Below, in pieces: positions 56,228 through 64,000 of a stretch of 64,000 nt of DNA. Source of the DNA: Andrena cerasifolii. Lineage: Eukaryota; Arthropoda; Insecta; Hymenoptera; Andrenidae. The position numbers and the translations under genes are program-made. The DNA lies in contig NC_135130.1 in assembly GCF_050908995.1 (NCBI RefSeq), positions 1,915,001-1,979,000 on the forward strand. Reading direction: 5' to 3'. The notes under the pieces were generated by a model. The model saw nothing but the letters and a program-made list of their open reading frames with translations, was not told the DNA's origin and made no database searches. Each line of letters begins with the position of its first letter. Position 1 is the stretch's first letter.

Positions 56228-57420
56228 TACAGGGTGTCCCACTAAGGAGTGGACAGCGCGATATCTCTTAAAGTATTGTCGATAAAAATATAAAAAAAAT
56301 AGGGACTTGCATGGTTCGAGGGGGCCCATTTATTAGCGCGAACGAATTTTGTTTTCGATTATTATTTTAAAAGATACGATGGTCAAGTTCGGTTTTTCAA
56401 ATGGAACTATTTTTTTTGAACACCTGAGTTGATAGTGCGTTCCAAGACAAATTCAATAAGCTTTAATGTATACACTTTATTTCCACTGGTTTTTAAGATA
56501 TTGCGCTTGCAAATTTACTGATTTTCACTGCAAGAAACCCCTCTGGAATGGCAAAAACCGGGGGCGGTCTTACTGGCCCCACGGGTGGCACTGCCTGTTG
56601 AAATGGATACTTACCTACCAAAGGTCTACGCCAGAAATGGCAGGCCCAAAGGCTGGACAATTCTTTTCCGTCAGAAATGCTACTTAGGTAGGTACATCTG
56701 CGGTATCGAGAAGCGCATCGTTATTTTTATTTCGCACTTGCTTCTACGCTCGGATGGCCGGTTCTTTTGGGAGGGATGCAAGTTGGATTGGTTCTGATAC
56801 AATCTGCTCCCTATGGTTGAAATTTAGTCTAGCAACTTTCACTCCTCCTAATCTAACCAATTCAACTTGCATCCCTCCCAAAAGAACCGGCCATCCGAGC
56901 GTAGAAGCAAGTGCGAAATAAAAGTAACGATGCGCTTCTCGATACCGCAGATGTACCTACCTAAGTAGCATTTCTGACGGAAAAGAATTGTCCAGCCTTT
57001 GGGCCTGCCATTTCTGGCGTAGACCTTTGGCAGGTAAGTATCCATTTCAACAGGCAGTGCCACCCGTGGCGCCAGTAAGACCGCCCCCGGTTTTTCCCAT
57101 TTCAGAGGGGTTTCTTGCAGTGAAAATCAGTAAATTTGCAAGCGCAATATCTTAAAAACCAGTGGAAATAAAGTGTATACATTAAAGCTTATTGAATTTG
57201 TCTTGGAACGCACTATCAACTCAGGTCTTCAAAAAAAATAGTTCCATTTGAAAAACCGAACTTGACCATCGTATCTTTTAAAATAATAATCGAAAACAAA
57301 ATTCGTTCGCGCTAATAAATGGGCCCCCTCGAACCATGCAAGTCCCTATTTTTTTTATATTTTTATCGACAATACTTTAAGAGATATCGCGCTGTCCACT
57401 CCTTAGTGGGACACCCTGTA
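56228..57420. mobile_element. very long near-perfect inverted repeat, TA-flanked
   Basis: Element 56230-57418 (1189 bp) between TA and TA. Ends CAGGGTGTCCCACTAAGGAG and complement. The arms 56230-56793 and 56855-57418 are each 564 bp and differ at only a handful of positions that I could see (for example GAACACC/GAAGACC, TGGATT/TGAATT). The loop is 61 bp. Two almost identical frames of about 70 codons, beginning MALPVEMDTYLPKV, lie on opposite strands in the arms (56585-56797 plus, 56848-57063 minus). They are the same arm sequence and have no known domain. Non-autonomous Tc1/mariner-type element by its ends and TA. Confidence 0.93.
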
Positions 57421-57854
57421 TATTTAAAAAAGAAACTGTTTAAAATTTAAAATAAATTTTTTTATACCGTCAATAAGTGTATTAATAAGTATACAAAACA
57501 TTGTTTACGTTGGATGTTCCGTTTACTAAGAAATAAATCTTAAAAAACAACAATTTGGAATTATGTACATTATATCAATACTGGTGATAAGTTTTTACGA
57601 GTTGTCACAATGTTGTAACATTTGATTCACGCTGTAATACAGTGTCACGACAGCGAATGTCATGACTTCAGTGTCACGTCAAAACGCACCTTAAAAACGG
57701 AACATTGTCTGTACACTTCATGCGCAGAACGCGTGAACCGGAACGCACCCTAAATCGAGTCTCGGGGTTTCGAGCAATACGAAAGTACCGCGACTTCGCC
57801 CAAACCCACCCGAAATTTTCGGACCCGTACCAAGGCTCGGGGTCCCGCACGCTC
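57421..57854. other. no recognisable feature
   Basis: AT-rich, then GC-richer from about 57640. Nothing named. Confidence 0.35.
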
Positions 57855-58172
57855 CTACTGTACCCCGATGGAAAGAAGTCGGTCGAGAAACACTGGGGTC
57901 CGAATATCAGGTCCGAACAGTATATCCCTATTGGTCGGCGCGACAACGTCGACGAATACAAAGTAAGCAAACGGGACACGGGCGGCCGGAGCCAATGCGA
58001 GCGAAGAACCCCTCTTGCTCCTGTGACATTTCAACCGTCTTCTTTCCATCGGAATACAATACCTCTCTACTACTTCCTACTACGCCACTGAGTTCCAACT
58101 TCCTATATGCTGTTCCCCCTCTACTACTCCCTGCTACATCATAAGAGGTTTTCTCCTGGCAACCCTGCTCGC
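57855..58172. mobile_element. decayed inverted-repeat DNA with hAT-like right end
   Basis: CCGATGGAAAGAAGTCGGT (57867) mirrors CCGTCTTCTTTCCATCGG (about 58034-58052). A CTGGCAACCCTG at 58160-58172 is the complement of the CAGGGTTGCCAG start seen at 19506. The two may belong to one or two elements; no duplication identified. Confidence 0.5.
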
Positions 58173-58237
58173 GAGCCGCCAGTTCGTCGCCCCTGCCGTA
58201 TGTCATCACTTTAACTACGAGGTGAGTGGGTGTTTCC

Positions 58238-59137
58238 AAAGTCGTTTTCAGATATATTTGCCGGTGAGTTTCGTGAGGGGTATTCTCCCACCACACCGCT
58301 TGCCTGCCTCGGTGGTCCTTTTCTCTACGTTCTCACTCACTCTGGCTAGGCCTGTTCGTCGCGCGGTGGGGATTCGGTGCCCGTGAGATACGTCAGGGCT
58401 GAGCAACTTGTTCGTCGCCGGGGGCCGCACAATCCTCACTACCAGTCAGCCGGTTCCCCCAGCATCAGCAGATTAGCCGCCACTCCATGTCCCTTCCTTT
58501 TACTCCTACGAGTGCGGTCATATATTGATACGGCGTACGCTGTAGGAGCTAAAAAAGTATAGTGGGGGTCGTTCTCTTGCGGCCCAGCAGAGTAGGCAAG
58601 TCGGGGTACGGGCCGCATGCGGCTCATGGGCCGCGGGTTTCCCAGCCCTGAGGTACGTATACACGCAGCGAAGCATCCCCACCACTTTCTCGTTTCTTTC
58701 TTGCCTTCGTTGCATCTCGCTCTCGCCTTCGCAGAATAAGAGCGAGTCAGAAGTGGTGGGGATAGCGCCGAGCTCCTGACGTGTAGGCCAAACCGAGCTC
58801 TTAGCGTAGAAGTACATACATCAGAATAGGTGTGCGTTGGGTCCGAAAAAATTCAGGAGCTTATTGGTCAGAACATTGATTCTTTCTCGATAGCTTCATC
58901 TCATATTGAGCTACGCATAGCTTCATACGCACACAACTACTACGCTAAGAATAAACAACAGTCACACGGCTTTGTTCAGGCGGAGCCGATCAGCGTTCCC
59001 GTTACCCCACCATACCCTTCGAGGGCCCAGCAACTTCAACTGCCAATCCACGATCGTCAGGTGGTGGTGGCTGATTTCTCCTCGCGCGCTGCTCGCGAAA
59101 CCGAACTCACCGGCCAATATATCTGAAAAGGACTTTA
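58238..59137 (+). mobile_element. CpG-rich MITE family, copy C, with nested element
   Basis: Starts AAAGTCGTTTTCAGATATAT and ends ATATCTGAAAAGGACTTTA, then shares the internal blocks of copy A in the same order (GGGGTATTCTCCCACCACAC, GACGTGTAGGCCAAACCGAG, AGGAGCTTATTGGTCAGAAC). Longer than A and B because a 257-bp element is inserted at 58394-58650. The 90-114-codon frames here follow arm sequence and are unsupported. Confidence 0.88.
58386..58658. mobile_element. 257-bp hAT-like element nested in copy C
   Basis: Element 58394-58650 with ends CAGGGCTGAGCAACTTG and, on the other strand, CAGGGCTGGGAAACCCGC. Flanks AGATACGT and AGGTACGT match at 7 of 8. Copies A (GTGAGGTACGTAACACG) and B are uninterrupted at this point and show the empty site. 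Confidence 0.85.
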
Positions 59138-60513
59138 GGTGGGCACTGTCCTCACCGTGGCTGACCTGGCTAACGATGTACTATTGCGCGCTGATAGTAG
59201 TCAAAGTCCCTCGCATCAGACTGTCTTTACGCGTATATTCGCCAATTAATAACTCGGAAACGAAGCCTCCACCGCAATTTCGTCACACTCGATTTTCGCC
59301 TTATTTTGGCCTGTAAAATCACCCCCTAAACGGATGCCCACCTGTAGTCGAACACCCCGTATATAGCTCGAGAGCACATTGTGGAGGTTCGTTCTTCCAT
59401 TACTCTATCTCCATTCGAAAGATAAAACGGATTAGTATTCAGGGGAGCGAACGCCTCGTTGGGCGACGCACAAAAACACGAAGTCGTTGATCACAGTGGC
59501 TAATGGAAAACGAACTTCTTACGGTGGCCTCTAAATGCGTAAAAACGAGGAATAAGAATAATGAGCAGGGAGGAAGCAAGCGGGTAACGAGGGAAGCGCG
59601 GGGAACGATGGTAAGAAACTTAGTAAGGAGGGAAGTTACCGTTGTTGCGACGTTTTCCTCATTTCCAGTCGCCTGTTTCATGAAATGTAAACAAGGGGTG
59701 CCTATTATTCCGCGAATAGAAATTTCCGTCGCGAGACGGGCTCTCATATTCCGAATGACATATTTATGCAAGACGGAATGGAAAGAGAGCACAACGAGTA
59801 ATGCGCTTCGATCTCTTGCAAATTTCCTTTTAAACTCCCTTTTTTGCCCTCGTAGGTTCTCGTGAGGAACGACGCCGGGCACCGTAAACGCAAACAAGTT
59901 TAACCCCTTAATTGGGGGCTTAAAATTTACAGCCAAGATAGTTTGTCCTCATAACAGGTTGGCCCCTAAATTTTACGGCAACGTTAAACCCCTCTAATTA
60001 AATATGTGTAAAGTGTGGAACATACATACAGAGGTGACAATAAATTTTGGCAGCTTGGTGATCAGCACAAGATAAAGGGTACGTTTCTATATATTTAGAG
60101 TTGATATTTACTGATTCATTGTGATGTGACTTATTGATTCAGGCTTCGCATACTACAACGAACGGTTAAATTTAATAATAAATTTTAATAGAGAATAGGG
60201 TTACATTAATTAATAGTAACGGAATTTATCTTCGTTGAATCTCGCCCTTTACAACAGTGTCACTACTTTCTTCTGTTAGCTTCGTAATTTTTTGTTGTCA
60301 TACTATCCTCCTTTATATAATAAAGGCGTCTTATTATTTTTAATTAGTGAATTTCCGCGTGGAATGATTTTGTTTATTTATTTATTTATTACGGGTGACA
60401 ACCATTTGGCACATTGTAATAACATGGAACGGCATGAGTAACGTACGGAAAAATAAGATAACATTACCCCTACACTGCGCATTGTTTAAGTTCAAAATAT
60501 AAGAGAACCAGAG
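59138..60513. other. apparently unique; GC-richer 59.4-59.9 kb
   Basis: The longest open frame of the window (165 codons, minus 59439-59936) overlaps a 120-codon plus frame and has no recognisable domain. 59890-59995 contains a small inverted pair (TTTAACCCCTTAATTGGGGGC / GGCCCCTAAATTTTACGGC). Possible regulatory or untranslated sequence. Confidence 0.35.
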
Positions 60514-60731
60514 CAGAGATGGACAAAATTTTTATTCAAATAAAAATTCCGAATAAAGAATAAAAGTTAAAAAAATTATTCGTCATGTGTCGAATAAAGT
60601 TAACTTTACTCGACGGGTAAATTCTCGTCGAATAAAAAATTGACTTTATTCTTCGACTGGTCTAAAGTAAAAGTAACTTTTATTCGATCCGTTATTTAAA
60701 TAATTTTTTACTTAATTTACGCCCAAATCTG
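60514..60731. mobile_element. hAT-like MITE related to 34859-35338
   Basis: CAGAGATGGACAAAATTTTT on the left, and on the other strand CAGATTTGGGCGTAAATTAA on the right, with an interior full of TTATTCGA/TCGAATAAA motifs as in 34859-35338. Flanks do not match, so the TSD is lost or the right limit is wrong. Confidence 0.55.
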
Positions 60732-63030
60732 GTTTTCCACCCTCAAACAATTTTTGGTCAACTTAATTGACGATATCTATCCTGAAAGTCCTGAATTCTT
60801 TTTTTTTTTAATATTCTGTAGAAACCACTTTTTAAACTTCTTGGACTGAGAAAAACCTGTGAGACCAATTGTCTTAAAGGCCCATTCTGAGCAATAGTCA
60901 CCCAATTTACTTTTTATACGAAAATGAACGGAAGGTCAGACCAGTCGTGCACAATGTGCAGTAATAACCTCGATTCATACTTCAGCACGTTGCAGTAGAA
61001 TTGCAGTAGAACTGCAGTGGTTGCATCCCCTAATGCGCTTACATAATTCTGTCTTACAATATCTATGATCCATTGCAAACGTACGCCTGGAACGTGATAT
61101 TTACTTCAACGAACAGTTAAATAATTTGGTACAATTAATACTGATTCCTTTCGCAACTATATATTTCTATTTTTATGGAACACCTCCACCTCGGTTTCTA
61201 GGCCAAAATTTACGTCAACCTTCCCTCTTATTATCATTATAACTCGGAGACAAAAAATCGCCCCAAGTTTTTAGTCACAATCGCCTAATACTTTTTCGGG
61301 GAATTGTATTTTTTCTGAAACTGATGGACTTGCGAAAATCAGAAGATCACGTGCACATTAGTATATTAAAAAACCCAAAGTTATAGAACTATACACTATC
61401 AAAAGGTTTGATTTTTTGGTGACTTTTTGGCGCATGTCACATTTTCATATCATTTTTTAGTCAAAAGTTATAGCCTTGGATAAATTCCTTAAAATACTCT
61501 GAACCTCCCCCCCCCTGTGTCCTTTGAAACGTAGAAAAAAACTAAAATTTATAAATATACAAAGTTTGCGGCCTCATCGGTTTCTGGTAATTGTATGGAA
61601 TTTTGGAGTACCTAGGGTCCTTTTATTTTATTCGCCAATGTATATCCTATATAAAATGTTGCACGTACAAAAAGCAAATGAGCACCATCTCAAAGAAAAG
61701 AGTTATCGCGATTTGTCGGTTTCTGTGCATCAAAAATTGTAAATTACAATATCTTCATTACAGAAGAAATAATTAGGTAAATATTTGAAACGAGAATTTT
61801 TCAGTATTTATCAAGAATGCGCACGCTGAATAATGCGGGTAGTGGAAACTGGCGAAACGAAAGGAAACTTTTCTGCCTTCGGTAAATATTTCAGCCAAAT
61901 TAAACGTGCTCTTTCATTAAAAAAGTAGTTCGGAACGCCCTGGTTCCACGTTTACGATTTTAAGGGGGTGATGCACTGCGGAATTTTGAGAAACGTTTGC
62001 CAGCGCAATAACGAGATCAATCGTTAAAGTGTATGTTGTATAATCCCCAAGAGTAATTGTTGTAAAAATTCTGCTAACACAACTAAAATCTTTAAACGCG
62101 TTTGTTTAAACATGTTTTTTAATTAACTAACATGATTTTCCTTTACATACATATATCCTTTACTTAAATAATTTTCTTTGAGCGTCAAAGTTGAAAATTT
62201 CTATGAAGAAATTAATATATACGCTTTCTTCAAAATGCTTCCATTTTGCTGATTTTGAATATTATTCTTTTATTCTTTTTCGGATAACAGATATGCAAAC
62301 TTGATAAAATATTTATGTATAAATAAACGCCCGAACTTTTAATTTATTATCTGAAATAATTTTCATGTCATAAAAGGAGGGTGATAAAGAATTGACTATT
62401 TTGGGTTTCATTTGTCCTTGCAGGACATTTAAAAGTACATGCCCTTTACGAAGTATTATCCAATGAGATCGTTTTATCGTTTTATTTTTTTATTGTTTAT
62501 ACTTCTGTTAGTTTAACCGGCCTCGATTGAAGTTGCACTCGCGCATTATTGACCACGAATTGTTGTCCTTCCGCGATTGGAAACGCTATTTGCTTTCGAC
62601 TTTCGACTCGCTGGATGCATTACTTTATGTAGCGTTTCAGAAAATTTGTATCAGAAATCCGTTTTCTGCACTCTTTTTTATAGAATTGAATACCGTTTCT
62701 ACAGGCTAATATTTACAATCCAGTGATGGACCCATCTAATCCCAGATCTGTTAGGAAATTTACCAAATTTAGTGATTGCAAAATTTAACCTACATTCGTT
62801 ATCGTGGAGGAGGGTCATTAATTTATTTCTGCCATTACTGCCGGGGTTACAGTTGGACCAAATAACAACTAAAAAGCAGATACATTAAAACTCCAACAAT
62901 AGTAATTAAATATTTACTGAATTTGAAATTAAAATTAAATCCTTAAACTTTCTAGCGTTAAACTTAGCATTTACAATCATAAAAGGCATAACAAATAAGG
63001 GTTAATTGTAATTTAAACATACCTACATAC
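60732..63030. other. no recognisable feature
   Basis: Mostly AT-rich. 62500-62720 has somewhat more balanced composition without a gene signal. Confidence 0.4.
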
Positions 63031-63208
63031 CTCCCTTTCATTTAAGAAGGAACCTGCCGATCGACGAGTTTTAAACCGGTTCTGCGCAGGTTGATGCTTA
63101 TTGGTGCCGGGAGAAGCCACTATTGGCTGTACCCCCACCAACGCTTTTTCGGAGCCAATAAGCTCATTCTACATGCGCGAAACGGGTTCCTTCTTAAATG
63201 ACAGGGAG
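63031..63208. mobile_element. short foldback MITE
   Basis: CTCCCTTTCATTTAAGAAGG mirrors CCTTCTTAAATGACAGGGAG; inner GCTTATTGG / CCAATAAGC also mirror. Confidence 0.7.
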
Positions 63209-63212
63209 AATA

Positions 63213-63336
63213 CGCATATATATATAAAGAAAAAATACTGAGTGCGGCCGAAGGGAAGGTACAAGCGAGCTGAAGGTGATTCCTTATGGAAAAATAAATC
63301 GAAACTGTAGAATAAAATTGTCTCATCAGAGACTAG
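63213..63336. mobile_element. diverged half of the 63411 family
   Basis: AATACTGAGTGCGGCCGAAG, TGATTCCTTATGGAAAA and TGTAGAATAAAATTGTCTCA parallel AATACACAGAGTGCGCTCGAA, TGATACCTTATGCAAAA and TGTAGAATAAAATTTTTTCA at 63423-63520. Only one end is present. Confidence 0.6.
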
Positions 63337-63410
63337 TTAGGGTTTTTAACAAGATTCAATCAAATGCTAGTTTTGCTGTTTAGAGCAGTGAATATTTCTA
63401 ACATTAATAC

Positions 63411-64000
63411 ATAATATTTAAGCAAAATACACAGAGTGCGCTCGAAAGGGTGTCAAACAGGCAGGAGGTGATACCTTATGCAAAACTAAATCATAAATGT
63501 AGAATAAAATTTTTTCATCCGAGGCTTCGTTTTACAATAAATCGATTTTCACAAATCACATGCAAATAAATAAAAAGGAACAGAATTTATCATTAAATAC
63601 GATGCAACTGCAAATTGAATGCAGAATAACTTTCTTCAAATGGGATTTGACCTTGAAAAAATCGATTTGAAGGTGGAACCGATTTTTAAATCTTCAAACT
63701 CGATTTTATTGAAAACAAAGCCTTATTCGAAAAAAAAACGATTCTACAATTTCGACTTACATATTTCTGCCCAAGGATTTACTTAATCAGCAGCTGTGAT
63801 ATACTTATTGTTGCATTGTACCGATTTTTAGTTGGGCGCATGCGAGTCCAACGAAATTTCAAAATCGATTTTCTCGAAAACTAAGCCTCAGATGAAAAAA
63901 TTTTATTCTACATTTATGATTCAGTTTTGCATAAGGTATCACCTCCTGCCCGTTTTGCCACCCTTTCGACCGCACTCTGTGTATTTTGCTTAAATATTAT
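63411..64000. mobile_element. foldback element, possibly cut by the window edge
   Basis: ATAATATTTAAGCAAAATAC at 63411 mirrors the last bases of the window. Arms continue through GTGCGCTCGAAAGGG, GGAGGTGATACCTTATGC and TTTCATCCGAGGCTTCG for about 130 bp. Inner parts have AAAATCGATTT-type blocks. The right end may continue beyond position 64000. Confidence 0.85.

Noticed and set aside
56585..57063. pair of nearly identical 70-codon genes on opposite strands
   Set aside because: They are the two arms of one inverted repeat; conservation between them says nothing about coding. No known domain.
59439..59936. 165-codon minus-strand open frame, longest in the window
   Set aside because: Overlaps a 120-codon frame on the other strand, has no domain, no splice context and no biased composition; open by chance in a GC-richer stretch.

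Overview
This is a gene-poor, AT-rich stretch of an animal nuclear genome, most likely an insect. A hymenopteran such as an ant is my best guess, based on the kinds of short repeats present; that is inference, not proof. I found no complete host protein-coding gene, no rRNA gene and no intact tRNA gene. The longest open frames (about 165 codons) show no recognisable domain and overlap open frames on the other strand. Evidence for bacterial-type features (operons, ribosome binding sites, CRISPR) is absent.

The window is instead a dense graveyard of DNA transposons, almost all short and non-autonomous, and very many of them are full-length inverted repeats (foldback MITEs). They can be sorted by ends and target-site duplications (TSDs) read directly from the sequence. 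(1) hAT-like elements with 8-bp TSDs: 1467-2228, 7522-8561, 21515-22462, 34859-35338, 39828-40011, 42285-43347, 52952-53219, 58394-58650, with weaker cases at 19506-19688 and 19733-20008. (2) TA-flanked Tc1/mariner/pogo-type elements: 22973-23411, 28643-29332, 31432-31739, 31908-32150, 35675-35907, 39775-40162, 41301-41577, 43833-44186, 48394-49353, 56230-57418. (3) TTAA-flanked elements with GGGG ends: 7577-8305, 13981-14708, 17830-18707, 52028-52945 and fragments. (4) TTA-flanked, Harbinger-like palindromes: 3742-3868, 13158-13295. (5) An element at 15960-16311 with a 10-bp TSD. Three copies of one roughly 640-bp CpG-rich family lie at 38741, 50178 and 58238.

Only three places show transposon protein coding: a Tc1/mariner-superfamily DDE fragment (1154-1447), a pogo-type helix-turn-helix exon inside a deleted element (48742-49011), and a short acidic C-terminal tail (29850-29969). 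Two tRNA-derived, SINE-like units are present (22190-22349 minus, 50881-50955 plus). Tandem arrays lie at 5170-5640 (37-bp unit in a four-unit higher-order repeat), 18248-18460 (about 18 bp) and 27159-27405 (21 bp).

The most remarkable loci are nested. At 7514-8569 a hAT-like element carries a palindromic MITE that in turn carries a TTAA element. At 42153-44475 two tandem 268-bp palindromes share a terminal CAGGCCTG into which a third element was inserted, with two more elements nested inside. At 56230-57418 an almost perfect inverted repeat has 564-bp arms and a 61-bp loop. The remaining sequence (notably 2237-3738, 10047-13154, 25295-27158, 36370-38740, 44476-46250, 53228-55095, 60732-63030) holds nothing I can name, though GC-richer islands near 10.1-11.4 kb, 32.8-33.6 kb and 59.4-59.9 kb look single-copy and could be regulatory or untranslated sequence of a gene outside the window.
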